NCBI GenBank assembly: GCA_035518095.1
Contig: DATIXX010000036.1
Location: forward strand, 1-52,813
Source of the DNA: Burkholderiales bacterium
Lineage (GTDB): Bacteria > Pseudomonadota > Gammaproteobacteria > Burkholderiales > JAHFRG01
Reading direction: 5' to 3'
DNA length: 52,813 nt
The position numbers were made by a program, and so were the translations under genes. This document shows positions 17,004-26,384 of the stretch, in pieces; positions within the stretch are counted from its first letter, which is position 1, and each line of letters opens with the position of its first letter. A model generated the notes under the pieces. That model searched no databases, had not been told where the DNA came from, and saw only the letters and a list, made by a program, of their open reading frames with translations.

Positions 17004-17967
17004 GTTCTGTCTCTGGCAGCCCGAATAAAGCCAGAGCTTCAAGGCAGCTCTGGCGGTGCTGCTCGCCGTAAGCCAAAGGCAATTCCTTACCGGGCAGACG
17101 CAACCCGTAGCTAATTCCCGCTGTTTCTGCGTCCAGCACCCAGCGGCAAAGGCGGGACAACTTGGCTTCATCATCCAGGGTTGAAGGCAGATCGTTCCAG
17201 TCCAGCCAAAGCTCCATGTCCGCGCGTCCCACGAATTGCTTAGTCAGCAATCCGTAATCGCGCGCAGCCGCTTTCCACGCAATATGCCGCGGCGAATCGC
17301 TGGGTTGATGCGGGCGCAGACCGGTGAAATCATCATTTCCACGTCCCGATTCAACCCCGGCGCCGCTGTGAGAATGCGGCTTTACCGGCGGCAACGTTGC
17401 GGCGTCCGGGCGCGGGTAGACGAGACAATGCGCGTCCAGCTCGACGTAAGACCAAGCGCGAAACAGCCCGAGTGGAAAACGCGTAAACAGCGTAATGCGT
17501 CCCGGCCTAAGCCAACCGCGCCGCGGTGCCGGCACGCCGACTTCGGCAATTGCCGCTGCGTTTTGCAGAACATCGCAGAAAACAGGAGCCTGCTTGCCGC
17601 GGGTTACGGCAATTGCGTAGCGGGCCAGAACGCGGCGATTATCCAGGCACACCGCAAAGCGCGCCCACTCGCCCGCAAATACCGGATCAGCTTTGCCCGG
17701 GCGCACCTGCATTCCCGCCAGGTTGCGGAAAGCATGCAGCATGGAAATGTTGCCCATCGCCGCGAGCAGGAAAGTAAGAACATAACCCAAACCCAGGCTG
17801 TAATTGATCGAGCCAATCAACAACAGCAGCAGCAGAATTCCAAACAGCAAACCTTGGCGCGTGGGGAGGATGAAGACCCGGCGCTGCGTGAGCACGATGG
17901 GGCCGGCTTCAGGCCCGTTGAGCTTGAAAAGCCACCTATTCAGAAAATTTTGGAGGGCGCGCCGCAT
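16987..17967 (-). CDS. DUF58 domain-containing membrane-anchored protein
   Basis: This 326-residue protein has two close membrane helices (about residues 38-75) and a cytoplasmic DUF58 domain marked by DFTGLRPHQPSDSPRHIAWK and then YGLLTKQFVG. The DUF58 fold is related to von Willebrand A domains, and these proteins are partners of MoxR ATPases. Here it sits between a MoxR gene and a transglutaminase gene and overlaps the latter by 17 bases. The biochemical role is unknown; MoxR-assisted maturation of an envelope complex is the usual proposal. Confidence 0.88.
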   Translation of the reverse strand: MRRALQNFLNRWLFKLNGPEAGPIVLTQRRVFILPTRQGLLFGILLLLLLIGSINYSLGLGYVLTFLLAAMGNISMLHAFRNLAGMQVRPGKADPVFAGEWARFAVCLDNRRVLARYAIAVTRGKQAPVFCDVLQNAAAIAEVGVPAPRRGWLRPGRITLFTRFPLGLFRAWSYVELDAHCLVYPRPDAATLPPVKPHSHSGAGVESGRGNDDFTGLRPHQPSDSPRHIAWKAAARDYGLLTKQFVGRADMELWLDWNDLPSTLDDEAKLSRLCRWVLDAETAGISYGLRLPGKELPLAYGEQHRQSCLEALALFGLPETEHGKTN

Positions 17968-17993
17968 CGGGTCCGTTCCCGCGCCAACAAGCT

Positions 17994-18935
17994 TTAGGGA
18001 ATCGCTACCGAGCTAATGAGGTTCTCGGCTGGGTCCTTGCTTTGCGCATGATCGCCCGCCGGTTGCAAGCGGTGCCCGACTACGCTGGGCAATATGGCCT
18101 GCACGTCTTCCGGCAATACTTGATTCCGGCCATGCACCAGCGCCCAGGCTCGGGCGGAGTGCAGGAGCGCGAGCCCGGCACGCGGACTCAGACCGTTTAC
18201 GTAATGAGGTGATTGCCGCGTTCGTTGAATCAGCGCTTGCAGATAATCCATCAGCGCATCGGAGGCATGCACCAGACGTACTTTTTGCTGAATTTCCAAT
18301 AGCTCCGCAGCGTTCATGCACGGCGCAAGATGGGATACCATATCGCGCCGCTCGCCGCCTTTGAGCAGCGCGCGTTCTGCGCCATTGTCCGGGTAGCCCA
18401 ACCTGATGCGCATCAGGAAGCGGTCGAGCTGTGATTCGGGAAGCGGAAACGTGCCGACAAACTGGGAGGGATTCTGCGTGGCAATGACAAAAAAGGGCCG
18501 GGGCAGGGGGCGCGTTTCGCCTTCTGTGGTGACTTGATGTTCTTCCATTGCCTCAAGAAGCGCGCTTTGCGTTTTCGGCGTGGCGCGGTTGATTTCGTCA
18601 GCAAGTACGACCTGCGCGAACACCGGGCCGGGGTGAAATTTAAAGGACGCAATGGAGCGATCATAAATTGAGACGCCCAAAATGTCCGCAGGCAACATAT
18701 CGCTCGTAAATTGGATACGGTGAAATTCCAGTCCCAGCGAACGCGCCAAAGCGTGCGCCAGAGTTGTTTTGCCCACTCCCGGCAAATCTTCAATAAGCAG
18801 GTGACCGCGCGCCAGCATGCAAGCAAGCGCAAGTCGGATCTGCCGGTCTTTACCGAGAATAATACTGCCGACCTGGGCGATGACCCGGTCGATCGCCTGT
18901 GCCTTGAGATCGTGCTGAAGCAAATGTGGTTTCAT
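17994..18935 (-). CDS. MoxR-family AAA+ ATPase
   Basis: This 313-residue ATPase has Walker A at LPGVGKTTLA (51-60) and Walker B at VVLADEINRATPKTQSALLE. The sensor region IATQNPSQFVGTFPLPESQLDRF is diagnostic of MoxR proteins. They act as chaperone-like factors that mature protein complexes, usually with a VWA-like partner; the DUF58 protein encoded directly downstream fits that role. It is first in the three-gene minus-strand operon. Confidence 0.93.
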   Translation of the reverse strand: MKPHLLQHDLKAQAIDRVIAQVGSIILGKDRQIRLALACMLARGHLLIEDLPGVGKTTLAHALARSLGLEFHRIQFTSDMLPADILGVSIYDRSIASFKFHPGPVFAQVVLADEINRATPKTQSALLEAMEEHQVTTEGETRPLPRPFFVIATQNPSQFVGTFPLPESQLDRFLMRIRLGYPDNGAERALLKGGERRDMVSHLAPCMNAAELLEIQQKVRLVHASDALMDYLQALIQRTRQSPHYVNGLSPRAGLALLHSARAWALVHGRNQVLPEDVQAILPSVVGHRLQPAGDHAQSKDPAENLISSVAIP

Positions 18936-18973
18936 AATCGAGCCGACTCTCCCGCTGATGGCGATAATCTGCG

Positions 18974-19345
18974 TTATTCCCCGAGCAGCAAAGCAGCGAT
19001 AACTTTCCGTCCTTCCGCAATTAGAATGTTAAAGGTGCGGCACGCAGCCTGTGTATCCATGACCTCTAGACCGATTCCGGCATTCGCAAGCGACTGCGAC
19101 AATGCCGGATGCGGGAAGCGCAATTTTGAACCGGTGCCTAACAGCACGATTTCAGGCGCAAGATTCGCGAGAAACTCGAAGTCTTTCGCGCTCAGTGCGT
19201 CAAATGCAGCGACATCCCATTGCAGCAAGCGTTCCGACATAACGATTATGTTTTTCTCATGTCGTACCTTGTTTACCATCACATAGCCGTGGCCGTATCC
19301 GGTGAAGCGGTTGTCGTTCGTTGCGGGTGCTATATGTAATTTCAT
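18974..19345 (-). CDS. Mth938-like domain protein (DUF498)
   Basis: This 123-residue single-domain protein has the Mth938/NDUFAF3 pattern: [39 protein letters not shown] and [11 protein letters not shown]. The mitochondrial relative NDUFAF3 helps assemble respiratory complex I; the bacterial role is not established. It is divergent from alaC with a 99-base gap, and separated from the MoxR operon by 38 bases, so it could be cotranscribed with it. Confidence 0.85.
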   Translation of the reverse strand: MKLHIAPATNDNRFTGYGHGYVMVNKVRHEKNIIVMSERLLQWDVAAFDALSAKDFEFLANLAPEIVLLGTGSKLRFPHPALSQSLANAGIGLEVMDTQAACRTFNILIAEGRKVIAALLLGE

Positions 19346-19369
19346 GTCCTCAGATCATCGCAACTGCAT

Positions 19370-19398
19370 TTGCGGCAGGGTGACGGGTCGGATAGAAT
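19370..19398 (+). promoter_or_regulatory. Sigma-70 promoter of alaC-hom(-thrC)
   Basis: TTGCGG (19370-19375), a 17-base spacer and TAGAAT (19393-19398) form a good sigma-70 promoter 46 bases before the alaC ATG. It supports 19445 as the start rather than a longer upstream frame. Confidence 0.55.
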
Positions 19399-19444
19399 TA
19401 TACCTTTTTTGTGCAACGGCAGATTCGACTTTCGTCACAAAATC

Positions 19445-20629
19445 ATGCAGGAATTCCCGCGCATAAAGCGTCTCCCCCCTTATGTCTTCAATATCACCAG
19501 CGAACTTAAGGCGGCAGCCCGGAAACGCGGCGAAGACATCATCGATTTCAGCATGGGCAATCCCGATGGCGCCACTCCAAAGCACATCGTCGACAAGCTA
19601 ATTGAAACCGTACAGCGCCCGGACACCCACCGCTATTCCGTTTCCCGGGGCATCCTGCGGCTGCGGCGCGCGATATGCAACTGGTACAAGTCGCGCTTTA
19701 ACGTGGAATTCGATCCCGATACCGAGGCCATCGTCACTATCGGCTCGAAGGAAGGCATTTCGCATCTCGCGCTGGCTATTCTGGACGCCGGCGATATCGT
19801 GCTGGTTCCCAATCCAAGCTATCCGATCCATATTTACGGGCCAGTGATTGCCGGCGCCGACATACGTCACGTGCGCTTGACGCCCGGCGTGGATTTTTTT
19901 GAAGAACTGGAAAGAGCGCTCAAAGATTCGTATCCCAAGCCGAAGCTTTTGGTCATCAACTTTCCCAGCAATCCGACGACGCAATGCGTGGAACTTCCGT
20001 TTTTCGAGAAGATCATCGCACTTGCCAATGAATACGGCATTTACGTTGCGCATGATTTCGCGTATGCCGACCTCGTGTTTGACGGCTACACCGCACCGTC
20101 CATCATGCAGGTGCCGGGCGCGCGCGATCTCGCGGCGGAATTTTTTACTTTATCGAAGAGCTATAACATGCCGGGTTGGCGGGTCGGCTTCATGGTAGGC
20201 TGCAAAAAACTGGTTGCGGCGCTGGCGCGCCTGAAGAGCTATCACGATTACGGCACGTTCACACCTATTCAGGTGGCTTCCATATTGGCGCTGGAAGGAC
20301 CACAAGATTGCGTAGAGGAAATCCGCCACATATACCAGAGCCGGCGCAACGTGCTGTGCAAGGGGTTGCAAGCGATCAACTGGAATGTGCAATCGCCTAA
20401 AGCCACGATGTTCGTTTGGGCGCAGACCCCCTACGCATACCGTACCATGGGCTCGCTGGAGTTTTCCAAGAAGCTTTTGGTTGACGCCAAGATCGCGGTT
20501 TCGCCCGGGATTGGATTCGGCGAATACGGCGATGACCATGTACGCTTTTCCCTTATCGAAAATGAAGCGCGAACCCGGCAGGCGCTGCGCGGCATCAAGG
20601 ACATGTTCCGCAAGGACGGCCTCGCGTGA
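19445..20629 (+). CDS. alaC: PLP-dependent alanine transaminase (AlaC-like)
   Basis: This 394-residue class I aminotransferase starts at ATG 19445 ([15 protein letters not shown], the usual AlaC N-terminus). The cofactor Lys is in [26 protein letters not shown] and NFPSNPTTQ are substrate-side motifs of the AlaC/YfdZ group. It likely interconverts pyruvate and alanine with glutamate, or acts on aspartate/methionine-type amino acids. It overlaps hom by four bases (GTGA), and the alaC-hom-thrC order is common in betaproteobacteria, which links it to aspartate-family metabolism. Confidence 0.9.
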   Translation: MQEFPRIKRLPPYVFNITSELKAAARKRGEDIIDFSMGNPDGATPKHIVDKLIETVQRPDTHRYSVSRGILRLRRAICNWYKSRFNVEFDPDTEAIVTIGSKEGISHLALAILDAGDIVLVPNPSYPIHIYGPVIAGADIRHVRLTPGVDFFEELERALKDSYPKPKLLVINFPSNPTTQCVELPFFEKIIALANEYGIYVAHDFAYADLVFDGYTAPSIMQVPGARDLAAEFFTLSKSYNMPGWRVGFMVGCKKLVAALARLKSYHDYGTFTPIQVASILALEGPQDCVEEIRHIYQSRRNVLCKGLQAINWNVQSPKATMFVWAQTPYAYRTMGSLEFSKKLLVDAKIAVSPGIGFGEYGDDHVRFSLIENEARTRQALRGIKDMFRKDGLA

Positions 20630-21942
20630 AACCGATAAACGTAGGCTTGCTCGGAATCGGCACGGTAGGCGGGGGCACTTTCACGGTACTGCGGCGCAAT
20701 CAAGAGGAAATCACAAGGCGCGCCGGACGCGCCATCGTACTTAAAATGATCGCCGACAAGGATTTGAAAAAGGCGCGCAAACTTGCAGGGAAAAATGCCA
20801 TCGTGACTGCGGACGCGCTGCAAGTGGTGAATCATCCCGACATTGATATCGTCGTGGAACTCATCGGCGGCACCACCGTGGCGAAGCAGTATATTCTGAA
20901 AGCGATTCAAAACGGCAAGCACGTGGTAACCGCTAACAAGGCGCTCCTGGCCAAGCACGGCAACGAAATCTTCGCCGCCGCGCACAGACACGGCGTGATG
21001 GTCGCGTTTGAAGCGGCAGTGGCAGGCGGGATTCCGATTATCAAGGCGCTGCGCGAAGGCCTGACTGCAAACCGCGTGGAATGGATTGCCGGCATTATCA
21101 ACGGCACCAGCAATTATATTCTCTCGGAAATGCGCAATACCGGGGCAAGTTTTGCCGAGGCTCTCAAGCAAGCGCAGGCCCTCGGTTATGCCGAAGCCGA
21201 CCCGACCTTCGACATTGAAGGCATAGACGCCGCGCACAAGCTCACCATTCTGGCGGCGATCAGCTTTGGTATCCCGATGCAATTCGAGAAGGCATATACC
21301 GAAGGCATCTCAAAGCTTACGCGCGAGGATATTCGCTACGCCGAGGAAATGGGTTACCGAATCAAGTTGCTGGGCATCACCAAGCGCACGCCGAAGGGAA
21401 TCGAGCTGCGCGTGCATCCGACGCTGATTCCGGCGCGACGCCTGATCGCCAATGTCGAAGGCGTGATGAACGCTGTGCTGGTTAAAGGCGATGCGGTAGG
21501 CGCCACCCTATACTACGGCGCAGGAGCCGGCGCCGAACCTACCGCATCCGCCGTGGTCGCAGACCTGGTAGATGTGACCCGCATGCATACTGCGGACCGC
21601 AAGCACCGTGTGCCCCACCTTGCGTTTCAGCCGGATGCGCTCAGCGATACGCCCATCCTGCCGATGTCCGAAGTGCAGACCTCTTATTATCTGCGCCTGC
21701 GCGCATTCGATAGACCGGGAGTGCTCGCCGATATCACGCGCATTCTCGCCGACTCCGGAATATCGATAGATGCAATGGTGCAAAAAGAGCCGAGCGAAGG
21801 CGAACAGCAGGTGGACATCATTATGCTCACTCACGAAACTATGGAGAAGCATATCGAAGCCGCGATCAAAAAAATCGAGAGGCTCTCCACTATTTCCGGC
21901 AAGGTCGTGCGTATTCGTCTCGAACAGTTGAATAGGAATTAA
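20626..21942 (+). CDS. hom: Homoserine dehydrogenase
   Basis: This 438-residue enzyme reduces aspartate semialdehyde to homoserine for threonine and methionine synthesis. The N-terminal NAD(P) site is [14 protein letters not shown], the catalytic domain has [12 protein letters not shown] and [20 protein letters not shown], and a C-terminal ACT domain (about 350-435, [18 protein letters not shown]) gives feedback control, normally by threonine. The start is GTG 20626, overlapping the alaC stop. Confidence 0.96.
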   Translation: MKPINVGLLGIGTVGGGTFTVLRRNQEEITRRAGRAIVLKMIADKDLKKARKLAGKNAIVTADALQVVNHPDIDIVVELIGGTTVAKQYILKAIQNGKHVVTANKALLAKHGNEIFAAAHRHGVMVAFEAAVAGGIPIIKALREGLTANRVEWIAGIINGTSNYILSEMRNTGASFAEALKQAQALGYAEADPTFDIEGIDAAHKLTILAAISFGIPMQFEKAYTEGISKLTREDIRYAEEMGYRIKLLGITKRTPKGIELRVHPTLIPARRLIANVEGVMNAVLVKGDAVGATLYYGAGAGAEPTASAVVADLVDVTRMHTADRKHRVPHLAFQPDALSDTPILPMSEVQTSYYLRLRAFDRPGVLADITRILADSGISIDAMVQKEPSEGEQQVDIIMLTHETMEKHIEAAIKKIERLSTISGKVVRIRLEQLNRN

Positions 21943-21957
21943 ATTTAAGCCGCATAA

Positions 21958-22013
21958 GACGCCGAGGAAAAACAGAAGCAATCTGATTCCTCTTGTTCCG
22001 CACTCTCGGCGTC
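21958..22013. repeat. Inverted repeat between hom and thrC
   Basis: GACGCCGAG (21958-21966) and CTCGGCGTC (22005-22013) can form a 9-bp stem around a 38-base loop in the 97-base hom-thrC gap. With the flanking CCTCCGCGGTGAAA it resembles an interspersed repeat type common in this group. It could also act as a partial attenuator. Confidence 0.5.
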
Positions 22014-22039
22014 CTCCGCGGTGAAAAAAGGTTCTAGGC

Positions 22040-23164
22040 ATGTCCAGTCATTACAACGGAGTCATCGAACGCTACCGCGAGCGTCTGCCGGTTGATGAAA
22101 ACACGCCGGTAATTTCATTGGGCGAGGGGGACACGCGACTCATCGAGCTCAAAAAAATTCCGCACTTGATTAAAAGAAAAGTTCAGCTCTACGCCAAGTT
22201 CGAAGGCCTGAATCCCACAGCATCCTTCAAGGATCGCGGCATGACAATGGCGGTAAGCAAAGCCGTCGAGACCGGAGCCAAAGCGATTATCTGCGCTTCC
22301 ACCGGCAACACTTCAGCCGCCGCCGCGGCTTATGCGGCGCGTGCGGGACTCGCGTGCTTCGTAGTGATTCCCCAAGGAAAGATCGCCTTGGGCAAACTTT
22401 CCCAGGCCATGATGCACGGTTCCAAAGTTATACAGATCAAGGGTAATTTCGATGACGGCATGAAGCTGGTGCGCGAAATCGCGCAAAAACTGCCGGTGAC
22501 GCTGGTGAACTCCACCAATCCTTATCGATTGCAGGGGCAAAAAACTGCTGCATTTGAAATCATCGAAGAACTGGGTGACGCACCGGATTACCACGCGTTG
22601 CCCGTGGGAAACGCAGGCAACATTACCGCGCACTGGATCGGATATTGCGAAGCGGTATGTGACAACACTCAGGCGTGCCTTTTTTGCGGCGGCCAATGCG
22701 CTTACCACAAAAAAAGATTGGCCACGAGGCGACCCATCATGCTGGGTTACCAGGCAGCAGGTGCGGCGCCGTTTCTGCGCGGAGCCCCTGTGAAAAACCC
22801 GGAAACCGTGGCGACCGCCATACGCATCGGCAACCCGGTGTCCTGGACGCAAGCCTGGAAAGTCAAGGAAGAATCCGGCGGCTGGTTTGCCGAGTGCACC
22901 GATGAAGAAATTCTGCGTGTGCAGAAGCTGCTTGCTCAGGCGGAGGGTGTGTTTTGCGAGCCGTCTTCCGCCGCGTCGGTGACCGGCGTGATCAAAGACC
23001 TGGAGCGGGGCACGATCGGAGATGGCGCGGTGATCGTCTGCACGCTCACCGGTCACGGCCTCAAAGACCCCGACACTGCGATAGCGCAGAGCGGCAAGCC
23101 GGTCACGGTTGCGGCGACTCGCAAGGCAATAGAGAGGGTGATTGCGGCAAATTTGCCGAAGTAA
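22040..23164 (+). CDS. thrC: Threonine synthase with Cys-rich insertion
   Basis: This 374-residue PLP enzyme converts phosphohomoserine to threonine. The cofactor Lys64 is in TASFKDRGM, the phosphate loop is in [17 protein letters not shown], and [10 protein letters not shown] follows at about 187-196. Between HWIGY (198-202) and [11 protein letters not shown] there is an insertion with five Cys (203, 207, 213, 216, 220; pattern Cx3Cx5CxxCx3C) that the standard short enzyme lacks. It might bind a metal. The gene follows hom after a 97-base gap with an inverted repeat, and a strong hairpin follows its stop. Confidence 0.93.
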   Translation: MSSHYNGVIERYRERLPVDENTPVISLGEGDTRLIELKKIPHLIKRKVQLYAKFEGLNPTASFKDRGMTMAVSKAVETGAKAIICASTGNTSAAAAAYAARAGLACFVVIPQGKIALGKLSQAMMHGSKVIQIKGNFDDGMKLVREIAQKLPVTLVNSTNPYRLQGQKTAAFEIIEELGDAPDYHALPVGNAGNITAHWIGYCEAVCDNTQACLFCGGQCAYHKKRLATRRPIMLGYQAAGAAPFLRGAPVKNPETVATAIRIGNPVSWTQAWKVKEESGGWFAECTDEEILRVQKLLAQAEGVFCEPSSAASVTGVIKDLERGTIGDGAVIVCTLTGHGLKDPDTAIAQSGKPVTVAATRKAIERVIAANLPK

Positions 23165-23193
23165 AAGGAATTCGCCGGTGGCAGACCGGCGGC

Positions 23194-23369
23194 TGGTTAC
23201 TTTATTTTGCTCGTCCAAAATAAAGTAACCAAACAAAACGACGCCCTGCCTCGCCGTCCTGCGGATTCACTCCGTTCCTCGCCAAGCCGGGCGGCTGCGC
23301 AATTCGCGCTGCGCGCTCAGACAGTGCTCGCCGTATTCCGCCGGCTTGGCTGCGGTACTCGGCGGCTCA
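23194..23369 (+). repeat. Dispersed hairpin-headed repeat, copy 2
   Basis: This copy opens with a perfect 16-bp stem (TGGTTACTTTATTTTG, 23194-23209, against 23216-23231) with loop CTCGTC, 30 bases after the thrC stop. The tail GGCTGCGCAATTCGCGCTGC, CGCGCTCAGAC and GGCGGCTCA matches the copy at 6061-6233. The hairpin may end thrC transcription. No gene is attached. Confidence 0.65.
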
Positions 23370-23401
23370 GAAGGGACTAAAAAAAAGCCGGAGCTTCGAA
23401 T

Positions 23402-24238
23402 TCATTCGAAGCGCATCGACAAGTCGACGGCCTTGACGTCTTTGGTTAAGCTGCCGATGGAAATCCTGTCCACTCCGGTATCCGCAACCGCGCGCACATT
23501 CTCCAGATTTATCCCGCCAGAGGCTTCGAGCTCGGCCCGCCCGGCCACTATGCGCACGGCTTCGCGCATCTGATCAACATTGAAATTATCGAGCAGCATT
23601 AGCTTCGCGCCCGCATTCAGCGCTTGCTGCAGTTGTTGGAAATTTTCTACTTCGATTTGAATTGGCACTTTGCCCGCGGCCAGCTTTTGCGCCCGCTGCA
23701 GTGCCTGCGCAACGCTGCCGGAGGCAATAATGTGGTTTTCCTTTATAAGGACCCCGTCAAATACACCGAAGCGCTGGTTTTTCCCGCCGCCCACCCTCAC
23801 CGCATATTTCTGCGCAATGCGCAAACCCGGAAGTGTCTTGCGCGTGTCCATGATTGCGGCACGAGTGCCTTTGACTGCCTCGGCATAGCGCCGGGTACGT
23901 GTTGCGGTCGCGCAAAGCAGTTGCAGAAAATTGAGGGCGGTGCGCTCGGCGGTGAGCAACGCGCGCGCTTTTCCTTTAATTTCACAAAGCGCTTGTCCCG
24001 CGTGAATGTTGTCGCCATCCTTCGCGGTCCAGCGGATTTTCACTTTGGGGTCTAGCTTCCGGAAACAAGCTTCGAACCAGGATGTTCCGCACAACACCGC
24101 TGCCTCGCGGGTAATGACCGTCGCCTTGGCGCGCGCGCCGGGGGAAATCAGTTTTGCGGTCAGATCGCCGCGCCCCAAGTCCTCCTCGAGAGCCGCTTTA
24201 ACATTTTCCCGTATCGCAGATGCCAAGTTCGTGGTCAT
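23402..24238 (-). CDS. nadC: Nicotinate-nucleotide pyrophosphorylase (carboxylating)
   Basis: This 278-residue quinolinate phosphoribosyltransferase makes nicotinate mononucleotide in de novo NAD synthesis. Visible motifs are LEEDLGRGDLTA near residue 18, the active-site stretch LLTAERTALNFLQ, the catalytic IMDTRKTLPGLR segment, YAVRVGGGKNQRFG, and the PRPP-side LEASGGINLENV near the end. Length is normal. It faces thrC across the repeat and stands alone on the minus strand. Confidence 0.95.
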   Translation of the reverse strand: MTTNLASAIRENVKAALEEDLGRGDLTAKLISPGARAKATVITREAAVLCGTSWFEACFRKLDPKVKIRWTAKDGDNIHAGQALCEIKGKARALLTAERTALNFLQLLCATATRTRRYAEAVKGTRAAIMDTRKTLPGLRIAQKYAVRVGGGKNQRFGVFDGVLIKENHIIASGSVAQALQRAQKLAAGKVPIQIEVENFQQLQQALNAGAKLMLLDNFNVDQMREAVRIVAGRAELEASGGINLENVRAVADTGVDRISIGSLTKDVKAVDLSMRFE

Positions 24239-24434
24239 AGTCTGTCAGAATCATTCTAATCCATTGAAGAGACGCGAGCGGAAGTGAGCGGCCTAATGAT
24301 CTTCCGAGGTTTTGAGGGAAGACGGGCGATACACGCAGGCAAACCAGATCCAAGCACCGCGGCGGGATTTGCCAACATGCCGAGGCTGGCATCTGCAGCG
24401 CGGTGAAGGCCAACCACTTCGGCGTGCGCTGTTG

Positions 24435-25118
24435 CTAATCGGACTTCCCCGCGATCCGCTCCAGCTCAGTGAGTTTGGTCACTGTCGCTTGCGGTGAGTA
24501 ACCGAGTTCATCGGCAGATTTGCCAGCGCGATTGACCCAGAAAGTACGCAGGCCGAAAGAACTTGCTCCGCAGATGTCCCAGAAGTTGGAAGAAACAAAA
24601 CCGATTTCACTTTTTCTTACTTTCAGTTTTTTGGGAGCGAGTGCGTATACTTTCGGGTCGGGTTTAAAAATTTTCAACTCGTCCACGCTGATGACCTTGT
24701 CAAAGGTTCGTGTCAGCCCGTTGTTTTTAACCAGCGCTTTGAGCATTTTCGGCGAGCCGTTGGAGAGTATCGCGAGCTTCAGGTGGGATAGCGCGGCCAG
24801 AGCTTCCCTTACTTCAGGATACGGCTCAAGGTGCAGGTACGCCTGCATCAGCCGCTTGCGCGATTCAGTCGGGCAATCGAGTTGCAATGTTATACAGGCG
24901 AACTTGAGCGCAGCTTCGGTGATTTTTTCGAAATCCTGATAGCGCCGCATCAGGCTTTTGAGCCAGGAGTATTCGAGCTGCTTGGCGCGCCAGATTTGAC
25001 TTAACTCTGCTCCTCGGCCCGGAAACAGCTCATCGCAAAGTTGAATGACGGAATGCACATCGAACAGGGTCCCGTAGGCGTCAAATGCCAGCGCCTTGAT
25101 TTGCGGCCCGCGCGTCAT
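24435..25118 (-). CDS. HAD-type (S)-2-haloacid dehalogenase-like hydrolase
   Basis: This 227-residue HAD hydrolase carries the type II dehalogenase motifs: nucleophile Asp13 in FDAYGTLFD, LSNGSP (motif II), Lys in KIFKPDPKVY (motif III) and SSNFWDICGA (motif IV, with the Asn/Asp pair typical of L-2-haloacid dehalogenases). The ATG overlaps the cydX stop as ATGA, so it is translationally coupled to the cytochrome bd operon. Such genes are often annotated as dehalogenases without proof; the true substrate is unknown. Confidence 0.85.
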   Translation of the reverse strand: MTRGPQIKALAFDAYGTLFDVHSVIQLCDELFPGRGAELSQIWRAKQLEYSWLKSLMRRYQDFEKITEAALKFACITLQLDCPTESRKRLMQAYLHLEPYPEVREALAALSHLKLAILSNGSPKMLKALVKNNGLTRTFDKVISVDELKIFKPDPKVYALAPKKLKVRKSEIGFVSSNFWDICGASSFGLRTFWVNRAGKSADELGYSPQATVTKLTELERIAGKSD

Positions 25119-25231
25119 TCTTTAGGCCGCTGATCTTCCCGGGAAAAATATTCCGCTTCAAGCCACATAACATTGATGATGCCGAAGGCAAGCGCCACAC
25201 CCACACCCAGAATCCACGCGAAGTACCACAT
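25115..25231 (-). CDS. cydX: Cytochrome bd small subunit CydX
   Basis: This 38-residue protein begins MWYFAWILGVGVALAFGIIN and continues VMWLEAEYFSREDQ. This single-helix sequence, with its WYF-W-LG start and M-W-L-E end of the helix, is the CydX/CbdX signature. CydX stabilises the haems of cytochrome bd oxidase. It starts 10 bases after cydB ends, with a GGAGCTAG site in front, and its stop overlaps the HAD gene start. Confidence 0.93.
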   Translation of the reverse strand: MWYFAWILGVGVALAFGIINVMWLEAEYFSREDQRPKE

Positions 25232-25241
25232 TGACTAGCTC

Positions 25242-26384
25242 CTAGTAAGCCGTATGTTCATCATCGCGAATCGACTGCACCGTAATCTTTCCGCGCAGCA
25301 CCGCGTATACCCAGGACGTATAAGCGAAAATTATTGGCAGAAAAATCACCACCACCCAGAACATGATTTGCAAAGTGTGATGACTCGAGACCGCATCCCA
25401 GACCGTCAAACTGCTGTTCGGAGAACTCGAAGAGGGCATGATAAATGGAAACATCGCCAGACCCGCGGTCAAAATCACCGAAGCGACCGCTAAAGCGCTG
25501 AAAATGAAGGCGGTGGCCGCTCGGTTTGCCGCCGACAGCAACCAAGCGATAATCGCAGCGCCTACAGCAAGTATGGGTGCAACAACGCTCCACGGGTAGA
25601 GCGAGTAATTGTTAAGCCACGCACCGCGCGCTTTTACGACCATCTTGGCGAGCGGCGTTATAACTGAATTCGGCGACGGCATGGAAATGATTTTATAGCC
25701 CTCGGCGCCGGATACAATCCACAACCCCGCGAGCAGGAATGAAATGATGAGTACGATTGCCGATACTTTTACAGCCTGCTTGGCGCGCGCATTAATTTCA
25801 CCCTCGGTGCGGTTTTGCAGATAGACGGCTCCGTGCATGGACAGCATCGAAACGCTTACTATTCCGGCCAGCAGCGCAAATGGATTTAACAGCGCCCAAA
25901 ACGAACCGGTATAGGTCACGCGCAAATCGGCGTCAAATTGAAACGGCACGCCCAATAGGAGATTGCCGAATGCCACTCCGAATATCAGCGCAGGAACCGC
26001 GCCGCCGGCAAACAAACCCCAATCCCAGGCATGGCGCCAGCGCGGATCGTGCACTTTGCTGCGGTAATCAAAACCGACCGGCCGAAAGAACAGCGCGAAT
26101 AAGGTAAGTATTAACGCGATGTAGAAGCCGGAAAAGGCTGCTGCATAAACCAGTGGCCACGCCGCGAAAATAGCGCCGCCCGCAGTGACGAACCAAACCT
26201 GATTCCCTTCCCAGGTCGCACCCACCGAGTTGATGATTACGCGGCGCTCCTCTTCGTTTTTTCCAAGGAACGGGAGCAGTGTTCCGATGCCCATGTCAAA
26301 CCCGTCCATCACGGCAAATCCGATCAACAGCACGCCGATAAACAGCCACCAGATGAACTTGAGTGTCACATAATCGAAAATCAT
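25242..26384 (-). CDS. cydB: Cytochrome bd ubiquinol oxidase subunit II
   Basis: This 380-residue inner-membrane subunit has about eight or nine helices. It starts [20 protein letters not shown] and contains the CydB signatures [37 protein letters not shown] and [20 protein letters not shown]. With CydA it forms the oxidase that reduces oxygen at very low concentration without pumping protons. The ATG overlaps the cydA stop by four bases. Confidence 0.96.
   Translation of the reverse strand: MIFDYVTLKFIWWLFIGVLLIGFAVMDGFDMGIGTLLPFLGKNEEERRVIINSVGATWEGNQVWFVTAGGAIFAAWPLVYAAAFSGFYIALILTLFALFFRPVGFDYRSKVHDPRWRHAWDWGLFAGGAVPALIFGVAFGNLLLGVPFQFDADLRVTYTGSFWALLNPFALLAGIVSVSMLSMHGAVYLQNRTEGEINARAKQAVKVSAIVLIISFLLAGLWIVSGAEGYKIISMPSPNSVITPLAKMVVKARGAWLNNYSLYPWSVVAPILAVGAAIIAWLLSAANRAATAFIFSALAVASVILTAGLAMFPFIMPSSSSPNSSLTVWDAVSSHHTLQIMFWVVVIFLPIIFAYTSWVYAVLRGKITVQSIRDDEHTAY

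Noticed and set aside
24239..24434. Possible remnant gene between nadC and the HAD gene
   Set aside because: The 196 bases have no frame with recognisable similarity in any direction.
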